Shown here: positions 1-8,865 of the stretch, one piece after another
Position numbering within the stretch: the stretch's first letter is position 1
How the letters are laid out: every line of letters begins with the position of its first letter
NCBI RefSeq assembly: GCF_017368795.1
Contig: NZ_JAFNLL010000002.1
Span: forward strand, 124,001 to 188,000
Origin: Arthrobacter cavernae
Lineage (GTDB): Bacteria; Actinomycetota; Actinomycetes; Actinomycetales; Micrococcaceae
Direction of reading: 5' to 3'
DNA length: 64,000 nt
The notes under the pieces: model-generated
Told to the model about the DNA's origin: nothing
Database searches by the model: none
What the model saw: only the letters and a program-made list of their open reading frames with translations
Translations under genes and position numbers: made by a program

Positions 1-901
1 TGTCGGCACCGGACGTTGCCTCCAGGGCCGACAGACTCACCGGTTCGGCGAGGGCAATCATGGTGAGGGCCTCGCGTTCCTGCGGGGTGCGTCGCAAGAG
101 CTGGTTCCGCACGGACCCTGTCAATGCGGGCCCCCCTGTGGCCAAGGGCCCTGCCAGCAGCCAGACGCCGTTGTTGCGTACGATGCTTCCGTTGGCCCGT
201 CCGTCCTCGAGCAGGCAGTTGAGCAGCATCGGATTGCCCTCGGAGGCGGTCCACAGCATGTGCGTGGTGCTCGGCAGGACCGGCCCGCCGAGGATATGTT
301 CGGCGACGTCGTTGACGTCATCCCGGCCCAGCGGCTCCAGGTCGAAGCGTTCCGCCATGCTGTCGTACCAGAGCTGCATCAGCGACGGCGGCAGGCCCGG
401 CCGTGGCCGGCACGATACCACCACCTTGGCCCAGTTGGCTGTGATGAGGTCAACGATCACATTGGCTGTTGCGGAATCCAGCTCGTGGGCATCATCGACC
501 AGCAACAGCAACGGCAGCTCACGGCCGGCGCGAAGCCGCTCGAACTGGGCCCAGAAAGCGCGCAGGATGGCCACATGGGAACTCGTGGGGTCTTCCGGCA
601 GGTCCACCAGGTAGGGTGCCAGGACGCCGTAAGGAACGTTGGCCAGCGAGGGACTGCCGTGAACGCGCATGATGATCATTTCGTCCGCCAGGTCCTGGGC
701 GATCGCCTCCGCCAAGGCCGACTTGCCGAGGCCGGGTTCTGCCACGAGCAGCACGGCTCCCGTGGCGCCGCTGCGCAGTGTCTCCGTGGCCGCGTCGACA
801 TAGTGCCGGCGCCCTACGAACGGGCGGGGGCGGACCGGATTCAAATCAGCAAGGCCGCCCGGGCCCGTGTCCGTTTCCCTAGATGAGGCCAAGGAGATCA
901 C
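1..901 (-). CDS. LuxR/LAL-type ATPase regulator, N-terminal part (cut by window edge)
   Basis: The minus strand is open from about 901 to the window edge and encodes the N-terminal half of a signal-transduction ATPase. Visible are VGRRHYVDAA at the start of the ATPase domain, a Walker A motif (EPGLGKSA) and a Walker B motif (LLLLVDDAHE), as in the STAND/AAA ATPases of large LuxR-family (LAL) regulators. The C-terminal helix-turn-helix expected for that family is outside the window. Start choice is uncertain: a GTG at 899-901 and a TTG at 890-892 both overlap or abut the stop codon (879-881) of the upstream regulator, and neither has a good ribosome-binding site, so translation is probably coupled. 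Its neighbour has the same architecture, which suggests an old tandem duplication. Target genes and inducer cannot be told from sequence. Confidence 0.8.
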   Translation of the reverse strand, partial: MISLASSRETDTGPGGLADLNPVRPRPFVGRRHYVDAATETLRSGATGAVLLVAEPGLGKSALAEAIAQDLADEMIIMRVHGSPSLANVPYGVLAPYLVDLPEDPTSSHVAILRAFWAQFERLRAGRELPLLLLVDDAHELDSATANVIVDLITANWAKVVVSCRPRPGLPPSLMQLWYDSMAERFDLEPLGRDDVNDVAEHILGGPVLPSTTHMLWTASEGNPMLLNCLLEDGRANGSIVRNNGVWLLAGPLATGGPALTGSVRNQLLRRTPQEREALTMIALAEPVSLSALEATSGAD

Positions 902-3608
902 GCCGCGAGGACACGCTCAGCTTGGCAAACACCTGATACAAATGGCCTTCGACCGTCCGCACGGAGACGCCGATGTCCCTCGCGATGTCCCGGTTCGACA
1001 CGCCCCGCCCCGCGAGGCGGGCAATCTGCCGCTCGCGCTCCGTCAATAGCGGAGCGTTGCCCTGCGGCACCACCGGGAGCTCGACAACCAGCTCCGAGAG
1101 CCGGTCCAGCCTCGCCTGGGCCAGCCGTGACGTGGTTTGGTCCGACGCCAGCCGCGCATAGTCAAGTGCCAAGGCCACGCAGCGGGCCTCCATGGCATCA
1201 AGTTCCAGCCTCGCTGCGAGATCGGCGGCCTCCATCATGAGGCGGGAACTGTGGCCCAGGCTGCCCTTGGCCATCAGGGAGGACATCCGTGCCAGCGACC
1301 CTTGACGGCGGGCAGCGACCTGTTCCATCAGCAGGAAATCCTCATCCCGGCCATTGACCGTGGCCCCTACCAGGTTGATTCCCGCGACGGCGTAGCGCTG
1401 CTGGGCAATATCTTCCTTGGCGGCGCTGACCAGACGTTCCCTGGCATCGGGTTCGCCGAGCCAGCGGCGGGCCATGTTCGTGCAGAATTCCCGTGCCCAG
1501 TTGGTCACGAAGCCGCCAGCCCACCCGTCCGCGCCTTCCAATGACAAGTACTTGTAGGCGTTGGTGGAATCACCGATCTGGGCATAGGCGAACGCCGTGG
1601 CCGCGTAGGCAAGAGGGAGAAGATTCATGACGGGCCGGTGTTCCAGCTGCGCTGCGGCCGGCAGCAATGATTCAAGTGCCTCGGGTCCGCGACCGGCGAA
1701 CAACTTGGCCATGCCGATTGCGAGTTCCAGGACGGCACCGCGGTATTGCAGTTCCGAAGGCGTGGCTGCCGGACCGGAAGCGAGGATCCGCAGGCAGCTG
1801 CGCCAATGCCCCGCGGCCAGGGTTGCGCAGAAGGCGCGCAGCCGGTAGTGCTCCCAGAATGCCCCGGGGCTGGGCGCCTCGGCGATCCGCTGCGCTGTCG
1901 CTTCACTGAGACGGAGCGCGTCCATTTCGCGCCCCGTCATGGCATAGGCCTCTATCAGGATGATGCTGCTGTGAATGCTGTGCGAAAGGTGGGGCACCGT
2001 ACAGTCTGCCGCCGCCATTTCCAGCCGCTCCATCACCCGCATGTACTCTCCGGTGTGGGCGGCGTGGACAAACTCTTCAAGGTCGAGGCGGCGGACCGCC
2101 CGCCCGTGCTCCTCGCTTTCCGTGTCCTTCCCGAGCCGCTCCAGCCGTTCCCGGGCCGCGTCAAGGACGTGGGGAACCAGTCCGGACTGCCCGGCCACCC
2201 CCCGCATGGCGGCGCAGCGCACTCCCGTATAGGCCGCCAGTTCATTGATCGGCAGGGCATCGAGCTGCTCGTCTGAGACATCCTCCACCGCAGCCAAGGC
2301 TTGCTTGCTGTCGGACAGAAGAATGTACGCAGCGGCCTTTTCCCGCTGTCCCCCGGCCCACTCCGCGTCGGACCTGCGGATGCTCTCAGCACATTTGATG
2401 GCGAACACGGGATCGAACAACCGGACGGAAGCCCGCGCTGCAGCGAGGGCATGCGCCGGGTCGAGTTCCACCTGGCAGTCATGCGCCCACGCTGCATAGA
2501 CCATGAGATCTTCTGCCGTCATGTCGGCAAGAGCGGGTTCGTTGTGCTCGAGCAACTTTTCCCGCAGCTTGCGCCGGCGCGGCACCGTCAGCCAGCCACG
2601 GACAATGTCCGACATGTACTGCAGCCGTAACGAGATCCAACGTTCGGCGCAGTCGTCCACACGCAGCAAGCCCGATTCCTCCATGTCCGCCAGGGTCTTG
2701 GCGTTGTACACGCTGGCCAGGACCGCCAGCGGCACCCGCCGGGCGCAGGCCAGCATTTCAATGACTTCCTTGGCTTCCCGGGTCTCCCGGGACCACCTGG
2801 ATCGTACGATCTCCTCGAGGCCGTGGCCTCCCTCCAACACCACGTCGCCCCGCAAGGTCCACACGGAGTTGACCAGTACAAGGTTTCCGCGCTGCCGCTG
2901 TTCGGTAACGATGGATTCCAGCAGCAGCGGGTTGCCGCCCGTCATCGCGTGAAGATTGCTGGTGAGCGCCTTGGTGAGGCGGTGTCCGAGCATGGCAGAA
3001 AGGAGTTCACCCGTCTGTTGCTGCGTGAGTGTTTCCAGGGTGACCTCGGAGAGCCGGCCGTCCTGGACCAACCAGTGGAAGTCCGCAGGCAGGTCGCCGA
3101 CGTGCGGCGCAATGGCGATAATACGGGCAGTTCCCGTTATTAGAATGTTCATGAGGACGCCGGTGCTCATGTCGTCCATCCCCACCGGGTTGTCGACCAC
3201 AATCACCACGTCACGGCCGCCGGCATCCTGCCGCAGCATGGCCGTGATGCCTTGGAGGATCCCGGTGGGCGAGCCCAGGTACTTCTGCGGGAGCCGGGCA
3301 AGCATGAAACCGAAGGCGCCGTAGGCAGATGCGTTGTCCGTGGTCGGTGTGCGCAGGTGAAGGACATGGGGCGCTTCGTCCAGGGAGGCAACCACCAAGT
3401 GGCTCATGGAGGTTTTTCCCACTCCATGAGCACCGGTAATGATGACGCCCAGACAATCAGGGGCGGTCAGTGCGGCTTTGACGCGTTCAAGCTCGCTGCC
3501 CCTTGCGGCAACCGACCATTTCAGGTGGTTCCCGGGCTTCACATGTCCTGTTTCAACTGGATCCAACGCGACAGAAGCATCGCCCCAGCTATGCATCTCC
3601 CTTGACAT
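879..3608 (-). CDS. LuxR-family transcriptional regulator with ATPase domain (LAL-like)
   Basis: A 909-residue regulator. A P-loop (GAHGVGKTS, about residues 59-67) and a Walker B strand (DVVIVVDNP) form an N-terminal STAND-type ATPase. A long helical middle follows. The last 65 residues are a LuxR-type helix-turn-helix (LTERERQIARLAGRGVSN, then IARDIGVSVRTVEGHL). Proteins of this build bind ATP, sense an effector through the middle region and bind DNA through the C-terminus. The ATG at 3608 is preceded by AAGGAA at good spacing; a second in-frame ATG four codons later has its AAGGGAG too close to serve. The gene overlaps the start of a second, similar regulator downstream, so the two are probably co-transcribed. 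The regulated pathway is unknown. Confidence 0.88.
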   Translation of the reverse strand: MSREMHSWGDASVALDPVETGHVKPGNHLKWSVAARGSELERVKAALTAPDCLGVIITGAHGVGKTSMSHLVVASLDEAPHVLHLRTPTTDNASAYGAFGFMLARLPQKYLGSPTGILQGITAMLRQDAGGRDVVIVVDNPVGMDDMSTGVLMNILITGTARIIAIAPHVGDLPADFHWLVQDGRLSEVTLETLTQQQTGELLSAMLGHRLTKALTSNLHAMTGGNPLLLESIVTEQRQRGNLVLVNSVWTLRGDVVLEGGHGLEEIVRSRWSRETREAKEVIEMLACARRVPLAVLASVYNAKTLADMEESGLLRVDDCAERWISLRLQYMSDIVRGWLTVPRRRKLREKLLEHNEPALADMTAEDLMVYAAWAHDCQVELDPAHALAAARASVRLFDPVFAIKCAESIRRSDAEWAGGQREKAAAYILLSDSKQALAAVEDVSDEQLDALPINELAAYTGVRCAAMRGVAGQSGLVPHVLDAARERLERLGKDTESEEHGRAVRRLDLEEFVHAAHTGEYMRVMERLEMAAADCTVPHLSHSIHSSIILIEAYAMTGREMDALRLSEATAQRIAEAPSPGAFWEHYRLRAFCATLAAGHWRSCLRILASGPAATPSELQYRGAVLELAIGMAKLFAGRGPEALESLLPAAAQLEHRPVMNLLPLAYAATAFAYAQIGDSTNAYKYLSLEGADGWAGGFVTNWAREFCTNMARRWLGEPDARERLVSAAKEDIAQQRYAVAGINLVGATVNGRDEDFLLMEQVAARRQGSLARMSSLMAKGSLGHSSRLMMEAADLAARLELDAMEARCVALALDYARLASDQTTSRLAQARLDRLSELVVELPVVPQGNAPLLTERERQIARLAGRGVSNRDIARDIGVSVRTVEGHLYQVFAKLSVSSRRDLLGLI

Positions 3609-3751
3609 TCAGTTTCCTTAGCTACCCCTGCAGGCATTGGCCCCCAGGCCTGCCTCCGCTTATGAGAAGAGTACCCCTTAGCCTTCCAAGTAAGTAGACG
3701 TTGCCACACCCCTTGGGCCAACACTAGTATTCGGGCAGGAGCGCCCGGAAA

Positions 3752-4336
3752 TTAGGCCTTCACGGGATGGAAACGCTGCTGGGCGGCCAGCAGTCCCTCC
3801 TTCATGAGGATTTCCACTGCGTCTGCTGCCTCATCGAGAAGAAATGGCAGCTCCTTCTTTTCAGCCGTGGCGAAATCCTTGAGCACATAGTCCGCGGTAT
3901 CCATGCGTCCGGGCGGCCGGCCGACGCCCACGCGCACGCGGAGGTAGTCCTTCGTGGCCAGGGCCTTGGAGATGTCGCGGAGTCCGTTGTGACCACCTTC
4001 GCCCCCGCCGAGCTTCAGCTTGACCGTGTTGAAGGGTATGTCGATTTCGTCATGCACGGCGATCACGTGGTCCGGTGCGATGTCGAAGAACTTGCTGAGG
4101 CCTGCCACGGGGCCGCCCGAGACATTCATGTACGTCATGGGCTTGGCCAGCACGACGCGGGGTCCGCCGATGCCCAGCCGCCCCTCCACCACCTGCGCCC
4201 GTGACTTGTGCGCCTTAAAGCTTCCGCCGGTGCGCGAGGCGAGTTCGTCGAGCACCATCTGGCCCACGTTGTGGCGGTTGTGGCTGTACTCGTTTCCGGG
4301 GTTGCCAAGGCCGACGATCAGCCAGGTGTCTGTCAT
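3752..4336 (-). CDS. pth: Peptidyl-tRNA hydrolase
   Basis: A 194-residue Pth that releases tRNA from prematurely dropped peptidyl-tRNA in the cytoplasm. The family's key residues are present: N12 in GLGNPG, catalytic H22 in RHNVG, N71 in TYMNVSG, D96 in VHDEID and N117 in GGHNGLRD, with VGVGRPPG after them. Length is normal for the family. It follows rplY in a frequently conserved prs-rplY-pth order, but a terminator hairpin lies between rplY and pth, and pth has its own -10 box (TAGGAT) six bases before the ATG, so it is probably transcribed separately as a leaderless mRNA. Confidence 0.97.
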   Translation of the reverse strand: MTDTWLIVGLGNPGNEYSHNRHNVGQMVLDELASRTGGSFKAHKSRAQVVEGRLGIGGPRVVLAKPMTYMNVSGGPVAGLSKFFDIAPDHVIAVHDEIDIPFNTVKLKLGGGEGGHNGLRDISKALATKDYLRVRVGVGRPPGRMDTADYVLKDFATAEKKELPFLLDEAADAVEILMKEGLLAAQQRFHPVKA

Positions 4337-4348
4337 GGACTCATCCTA
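4334..4348 (-). promoter_or_regulatory. Leaderless promoter of pth (-10 box plus start codon)
   Basis: On the minus strand TAGGAT (4348-4343) is followed by six bases and the ATG at 4336-4334. There is no Shine-Dalgarno sequence in the gap, so the transcript would begin at or next to the start codon. Confidence 0.6.
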
Positions 4349-4379
4349 AGGAAAGGTTCGCTGGGGGCAGGGTAAAGAA

Positions 4380-4410
4380 AGTGGCCGGACCCCACGGGGG
4401 CCCGGCCACT
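4380..4410. terminator. Terminator after rplY
   Basis: Inverted repeat AGTGGCCGG / CCGGCCACT with an additional CCCC/GGGG inner stem. On the minus strand it is followed by TTTCTTTA, giving a rho-independent terminator for rplY before the separate pth promoter. Confidence 0.8.
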
Positions 4411-4443
4411 CAAAGGCTGTGCGCCTCGGCTAGTCGGAAAGGA

Positions 4444-5010
4444 CTAGGCGGATGCTGCTTCGCCGGCAGCTTCGCCTGCAGCCTCGGAGATGCGGACCAC
4501 CAGGGCTTCACCATCGGAGAGCAGTGCGGAACCCTGCGGCAGGATGAGGTCCGAAGCGTGGATGTTCTCGCCGGCCTTGCGGCCTGCAATGCTGACCTCA
4601 ACGGAAGTCGGCAGGTGCGTGGCTTCGGCTTCCAGGGAAACCGTGGTGGCTTCCTGACTGGCAACGGCGCCCGGAGCAACTTCGCCGGTGATGTGGACGG
4701 CCACGTCTACGGTGACCTTTTCGCCGGCCTGGACGGTCTGCAGGTCAATGTGCTCGATGATCTGCTTGATCGGGTCGCGCTGGATGTCCTTGACCATGGC
4801 CAGGTGCAGTTCGCCGTCGACGTCGACGGACAGCAGGGCGTTGGAAACACGGACGGCCAGGGTGGTGGCACGGCCCGGAAGGTTGATGTGGATGGGCTCG
4901 GCACCGTGGCCGTAGATGACTGCCGGGATCTTGCCGGCTTCGCGTGCACGGCGGGCGAAGCCCTTGCCGAATTCGGTGCGCAGTTCTGCGGTGAGCTTCT
5001 GCTCAGACAT
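4444..5010 (-). CDS. rplY: 50S ribosomal protein L25/general stress protein Ctc
   Basis: A 188-residue protein of the L25/TL5/CTC type that binds 5S rRNA in the large subunit. The N-terminal L25 domain (MSEQKLTAELRTEFGKGFAR, then KIPAVIYGHG) is followed by a C-terminal TL5 beta domain and an alanine-rich tail. An upstream in-frame extension of about 69 codons exists but is low-complexity and arginine/proline-rich. The ATG at 5010 has AGGAG five bases upstream and begins the family homology, so it is chosen. A terminator after prs (5273-5313) and a leader with a two-tier hairpin (5065-5094) suggest its own promoter and possibly leader control. It is followed by its own terminator. Confidence 0.95.
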   Translation of the reverse strand: MSEQKLTAELRTEFGKGFARRAREAGKIPAVIYGHGAEPIHINLPGRATTLAVRVSNALLSVDVDGELHLAMVKDIQRDPIKQIIEHIDLQTVQAGEKVTVDVAVHITGEVAPGAVASQEATTVSLEAEATHLPTSVEVSIAGRKAGENIHASDLILPQGSALLSDGEALVVRISEAAGEAAGEAASA

Positions 5011-5064
5011 GTGTACTCCTTGATTACTGGCGCCCGGCACTGTGCAGGGCAAGTCGATCAGCAA

Positions 5065-5094
5065 GGGCGGAGGTCTGTGGGACCTTCTACGCCC
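5065..5094 (-). promoter_or_regulatory. Hairpin in the rplY leader
   Basis: The rplY leader holds a two-step stem: GGGCG pairs with CGCCC outside and GGTC pairs with GACC inside, closing a five-base loop. It lies about 55 bases upstream of the start codon. The rest of the 5011-5272 interval is a GC-rich leader with no convincing gene. An autoregulatory role is a guess by analogy with other ribosomal protein leaders. Confidence 0.4.
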
Positions 5095-5272
5095 GGCAGG
5101 AAACCGACTGCAGCAGCAGCCGCCCGCCTTCGTTGAAGGAGATTCAGACCCAGTCGATAACGGAGACCCGCAACCCTGATTCACAAAATGCGAACCGGAT
5201 GTGCTCTCCCTCGCCAAGGTATCCCCAAAATCTTAGCAGCGGGTCACCCGTATAGGGAAAACGAGTACTGAA

Positions 5273-5313
5273 AACGGGCCATCCGCACGCCCGGAGGCTG
5301 CGGATGGCCCGTT
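5273..5313. terminator. Terminator after prs
   Basis: A perfect 15-bp inverted repeat (AACGGGCCATCCGCA and its complement) around an 11-base loop, 18 bases beyond the prs stop codon. On the minus strand it is followed by TTTTC. Confidence 0.85.
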
Positions 5314-5331
5314 GAAGGTCAGTCCTGGATG

Positions 5332-6312
5332 TCAGGCGTTGCCGTCGAAGAGGCTGGTGACGGACCCGTCGTCGAACACTTCGCGGATGGCGCGGGCGAT
5401 CAATGGTGCGATCGACAGCACGGTGAGCTGCGGGAAGCGCTTCTCGGCGGGGATGGGGAGCGTGTTGGTGACGACCACTTCGCGGGCACCGGATTCGGCC
5501 AGGCGCTGGGCGGCCGGTTCGGAGAACACTGCGTGGGTGCAGGCGATGATGACGTCCTTTGCGCCGGCGTTCTTGAGGACCTGGACGGCACCGGAGATCG
5601 TTCCGCCGGTGTCGATCATGTCATCGATCAGGACACAGGTGCGGCCTTCGATCTGGCCCACCACGGTCTTGGAAACGGCCTGGTTCGGCACTGTCAGGTC
5701 GCGGCTCTTGTGCACGAAGGCCAGCGGGGCACCGCCCAGGCGTTCGGCCCACTGCTCGGCCACGCGGACACGGCCGGTGTCGGGCGAGACAACAGTGATG
5801 TTGTCCGCTTCCACACGCGTACGGATGTAGTCGGCCAGCAGCGGGATCGCCATGAGGTGGTCCACGGGGCCGTCGAAGAAGCCCTGGATCTGCGAGGTGT
5901 GCAGGTCCACGGACATGATGCGGTCGGCGCCTGCGGTTTTGTAGAGGTCTGCCACGAGACGGGCGGAGATGGGCTCGCGGCCGCGGCCCTTCTTGTCCTG
6001 GCGGGCGTACGGGTAGAACGGCGAGACCACGGTGATCCGCTTGGCCGACGCGCGCTTGAGCGAGTCGATCATGATCAGCTGCTCCATGAGCCAGTTGTTC
6101 AGTGGGGCCGGGTGGGCCTGGATCACGAAAGCGTCGGTACCGCGGACGCTCTCTGCCGAGCGGACGTAGATTTCCCCGTTGGCGAAGTCATAGGCGTCAA
6201 TGGGCAGGAGTTCGGTTTCCAGCTCCTTGGCGATTTCCTGCGCCAGCTCCGGATGTGCCCTTCCGGCGGCGAGAACCAGTTTCTTCTCGCCGTGTGCGGT
6301 AATTTCGCTCAT
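5332..6312 (-). CDS. prs: Ribose-phosphate pyrophosphokinase
   Basis: A 326-residue PRPP synthetase, which makes 5-phosphoribosyl diphosphate from ribose 5-phosphate and ATP for nucleotide, histidine, tryptophan and NAD synthesis. Family motifs are clear: the FANGEIYVR segment, PFYPYARQDKK (ATP and Mg binding), the VVSPDTGRVR flexible loop region and the PRPP-binding DDMIDTGGT. Length is typical for class I enzymes. It starts 2 bases after the glmU stop, so the two form an operon linking PRPP and UDP-GlcNAc synthesis, an arrangement common in Actinobacteria and Firmicutes. A strong terminator follows. Confidence 0.97.
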   Translation of the reverse strand: MSEITAHGEKKLVLAAGRAHPELAQEIAKELETELLPIDAYDFANGEIYVRSAESVRGTDAFVIQAHPAPLNNWLMEQLIMIDSLKRASAKRITVVSPFYPYARQDKKGRGREPISARLVADLYKTAGADRIMSVDLHTSQIQGFFDGPVDHLMAIPLLADYIRTRVEADNITVVSPDTGRVRVAEQWAERLGGAPLAFVHKSRDLTVPNQAVSKTVVGQIEGRTCVLIDDMIDTGGTISGAVQVLKNAGAKDVIIACTHAVFSEPAAQRLAESGAREVVVTNTLPIPAEKRFPQLTVLSIAPLIARAIREVFDDGSVTSLFDGNA

Positions 6313-6314
6313 GC

Positions 6315-7814
6315 CTATTTGCCCTCTTCTGTGGTTGCCGGGGATTGTGAGGATTGGGGGGCGGCGGTCAGCCGGGCATCCTGCGCAGCCTGGGCCAGCT
6401 GCGCCGAGTTGCTGCCCTGGCGGTTCTTCAGGACCCAGCCGTCGGCGTTCCGCTGGGCGGCCAGGCTCACGGCCAGCGCTCCGGGCGGAACATCCTTGCG
6501 GATGATGGTGCCGGCGCCGCTGTAGGCGCCATCGCCGACAGTCACCGGAGCCACAAAGACGGTGTTGGAGCCGGTGCGGACACCGGAGCCGATCACGGTG
6601 CGATGCTTCTTCTCACCGTCGTAGTTGGCGGTGATGTTGCCGCAGCCGATATTGGTGTCCTCGCCGATTTCGGCGTCGCCCGCATAGCCGAGGTGGGACA
6701 GCTTGGAGCCACGGCCGATGGTCACGTTCTTGGTCTCGTAGAACGCGCCGATCTTGCCCGTCTCGCCCAAGACGGTGCCCGGGCGGAGGTAGGTGAACGG
6801 GCCTACGCTGGCCTTGGCGCCGATCGTGGAACCGGAGCCGTGCGTGCGGGTCACCTTGGCGGCCTCGCCCACCACCACGTCAGTCAGCGTGGTGTCAGGG
6901 CCGACGACGGCGTCGCGCGCCACCGTGGTGGTGCCGTGCAGTTGGGTGTTCGGCAGCAGGCGGACGTCCTCGTCGAGGGTTACGGTGGCATCGATCCAGG
7001 TGGTGGCCGGATCAACCACGGTCACACCGGAACGCATCCACGCCTCGATGATGCGGCGGTTGTGCTCGGCGCCCAGCGCCGACAGCTGGATGCGGTCGTT
7101 CGCGCCCTCAACCTGCCAGCGGTCTTCGGTGACGACGGCGGAAACCCGGCCTCCGGCGTCGCGCGCCAGGCCGAGAACGTCGGTGAGATACATCTCGCCC
7201 TGGGCGTTGTCCGTGGTGACCTGGGCCAGTGCCGTGCGCAACATGGAGGCTTCAAAGGCGTAGATGCCGGAGTTGACCTCACGGATGGCGCGTTCGGCGT
7301 CGGAAGCATCCTTGTGTTCGCGGATGCCGGTCACAGTGCCGTCCGCAGCACGCAGGATACGGCCGTAGCCGGTGGCGTCGTCCAGCACGGCCGTGAGGAC
7401 GGTGACCGCGTTGTTTTCGGCTTCGTGGGCGGCCACGAGTTCGCTGAGCAGTCCGCCGGTCAGGAGGGGAACGTCACCATAGGTGACCACGACGGTGCCG
7501 CTCAGTTCGCCACGGGCGTCGAGGGCTTCCAGTGCCATCTGGACGGCGCGGCCGGTGCCCGGGACGTCGTCCTGGTCCACGATGACGGCCGCGGGATCCA
7601 GGGCGGAGACATGGGCTGCGACGAGGTCGCGTTCGTGGCGGACCACGAGGGCCAGCTGACGGGGGGCAATGGAACGGGCGGCGAGGAGCGCGTGGCCCAC
7701 CATGGAGCGGCCGCCGATTTCGTGGAGAATCTTGGGAGTCCGCGATTTCATCCGCGTACCGGCACCTGCAGCCAGAACGATCACTGCGGCGGGGCCGGTG
7801 GTTTCGGGGCTCAC
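6315..7814 (-). CDS. glmU: Bifunctional N-acetylglucosamine-1-phosphate uridyltransferase/glucosamine-1-phosphate acetyltransferase
   Basis: A 499-residue GlmU that acetylates GlcN-1-P and couples it to UTP, giving UDP-GlcNAc for peptidoglycan, mycothiol and wall polymers. The N-terminal nucleotidyltransferase domain has LAAGAGTRMKS. The C-terminal half is a left-handed beta helix with the acetyltransferase segment GYAGDAEIG and NITANYDGEKKHRT. An upstream GTG at 7865 is possible, but the GTG at 7814 (VSPETTGPA) lies directly before the domain and has AAGGAG nine bases upstream, so it is preferred. The C-terminal 35 residues are a low-complexity Gln/Ala/Ser tail. It is co-transcribed with prs. 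Confidence 0.96.
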   Translation of the reverse strand: MSPETTGPAAVIVLAAGAGTRMKSRTPKILHEIGGRSMVGHALLAARSIAPRQLALVVRHERDLVAAHVSALDPAAVIVDQDDVPGTGRAVQMALEALDARGELSGTVVVTYGDVPLLTGGLLSELVAAHEAENNAVTVLTAVLDDATGYGRILRAADGTVTGIREHKDASDAERAIREVNSGIYAFEASMLRTALAQVTTDNAQGEMYLTDVLGLARDAGGRVSAVVTEDRWQVEGANDRIQLSALGAEHNRRIIEAWMRSGVTVVDPATTWIDATVTLDEDVRLLPNTQLHGTTTVARDAVVGPDTTLTDVVVGEAAKVTRTHGSGSTIGAKASVGPFTYLRPGTVLGETGKIGAFYETKNVTIGRGSKLSHLGYAGDAEIGEDTNIGCGNITANYDGEKKHRTVIGSGVRTGSNTVFVAPVTVGDGAYSGAGTIIRKDVPPGALAVSLAAQRNADGWVLKNRQGSNSAQLAQAAQDARLTAAPQSSQSPATTEEGK

Positions 7815-7937
7815 GTACGGGCTCTCCTTGCTCGGTATTCTCCGGGGGCAAACCGGCTTCGGCACGAATTCATCCTACCTGCGCCCGGTGGCAGCAATGC
7901 CGCTGCTCCAGGCACGGAGGACCGCATGATCCGGCCG

Positions 7938-8009
7938 TTCCGCCCATAGGACTCGAACCTATACTCCACGGCTCCAAAGGCCGGGGTGCTGCCATTACAC
8001 CAGAGCGGA
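7938..8009 (-). tRNA. tRNA-Gln (TTG anticodon)
   Basis: The minus strand folds as a cloverleaf: acceptor TCCGCTC/GGGCGGA, D stem GTGT/GCAC, anticodon loop CTTTGGA with TTG, and T arm with GGTTCGAGTCC. The discriminator base is A, and no CCA is encoded. The first anticodon-stem pair (27-43) is a C-T mismatch. It lies upstream of glmU on the same strand. Confidence 0.93.
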
Positions 8010-8134
8010 CCGCGCCCGGAGCGTCGAACCCAGGGCACGAGTACCTATTTTGCCATGCCTTGGCGGTAGCTTGCGACACGGACGCGGCCGCGCCCTGGCC
8101 CGGGGGCCGGAACGGCTGGCTGCCCGGGGTGGTG

Positions 8135-8149
8135 CATGATGGACGGGTG
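8135..8149 (+). promoter_or_regulatory. Possible leaderless promoter of the tetR gene
   Basis: CATGAT (8135-8140) lies six bases before the GTG at 8147, with no ribosome-binding site between them. It matches the TAnnnT pattern less well than other cases in this window. Confidence 0.4.
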
Positions 8150-8833
8150 AGCAACAGCACAGACCTTCCCCGGGCAGCGGCCCCCCACGGCGACGACAGC
8201 CATCGAGCGGCCCCCCAGGCAGTCCGTGCCCGCATGACCGGCCCGCAGCGGCGTGCCCAGCTCATGGGAATCGGCCGCGCCTTGTTCGCTGCCCGCGGCA
8301 TGGACAGCACCACCATCGAGGAGATCGCCGCTTCGGCAGGCGTCTCCAAGCCCGTCATCTACGAGCACTTCGGCTCCAAGGAGGGGCTCTACACCCAGGT
8401 GGTGGAGCTCGAATTCCAGATCCTGCTCGAGTCCATCAACGAGGCCCTCGGCGCCGAAGCCAAGCCCCGCGTCCTCGTGGAGCGGGCCGCGCTCGCGCTG
8501 CTCGGCTACATCGAGGACCGCACGGACGGATTCCGCATCCTCATGCGCGACGCCCCGCCCTCCCAGCCCGAGGGCGCCTTCTCCACGCTCCTGTCCCACG
8601 TGACCGCCCGCGTGGAGCACCTGCTCTCCGACGAATTCGCCCGCCGAGGCTTCAGCACGGCCGACGGCGCCATGTACGCCCAAATGCTGGTGGGCATGGT
8701 GGCGATGACGGGCCAATGGTGGTTGGAGAGCCGCGAGCCCGAGAAGCGCGTAGTGGCTGCGCACCTTGTGAATCTGGCGTGGAATGGCCTCACGGGCCTG
8801 CAGAAGGAGCCGGAGCTCAAGTCCGAGGCGTAG
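8147..8833 (+). CDS. TetR-family transcriptional regulator
   Basis: A 228-residue repressor-like protein. After about 35 polar N-terminal residues comes a typical TetR helix-turn-helix: RAQLMGIGRALFAARG, then TTIEEIAASAGVSKPVIYEH and FGSKEGLY. The all-helical C-terminal ligand-binding domain carries no recognisable ligand motif. The GTG at 8147 is chosen over an upstream frame extension because the latter is low-complexity and runs across the promoter. The gene stands alone between tRNA-Gln and a pair of inverted 121-bp repeats, and the divergent neighbour is the tRNA, so the regulated gene is not evident. Confidence 0.88.
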   Translation: MSNSTDLPRAAAPHGDDSHRAAPQAVRARMTGPQRRAQLMGIGRALFAARGMDSTTIEEIAASAGVSKPVIYEHFGSKEGLYTQVVELEFQILLESINEALGAEAKPRVLVERAALALLGYIEDRTDGFRILMRDAPPSQPEGAFSTLLSHVTARVEHLLSDEFARRGFSTADGAMYAQMLVGMVAMTGQWWLESREPEKRVVAAHLVNLAWNGLTGLQKEPELKSEA

Positions 8834-8865
8834 CTTTTTGGTCGCGGTTCCGTATGCTTGCGTCC

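Noticed and set aside
4444..5217. L25 with a 69-residue N-terminal extension
   Set aside because: The ATG at 5010 has an ideal ribosome-binding site, and the extension is low-complexity and covers the leader hairpin.
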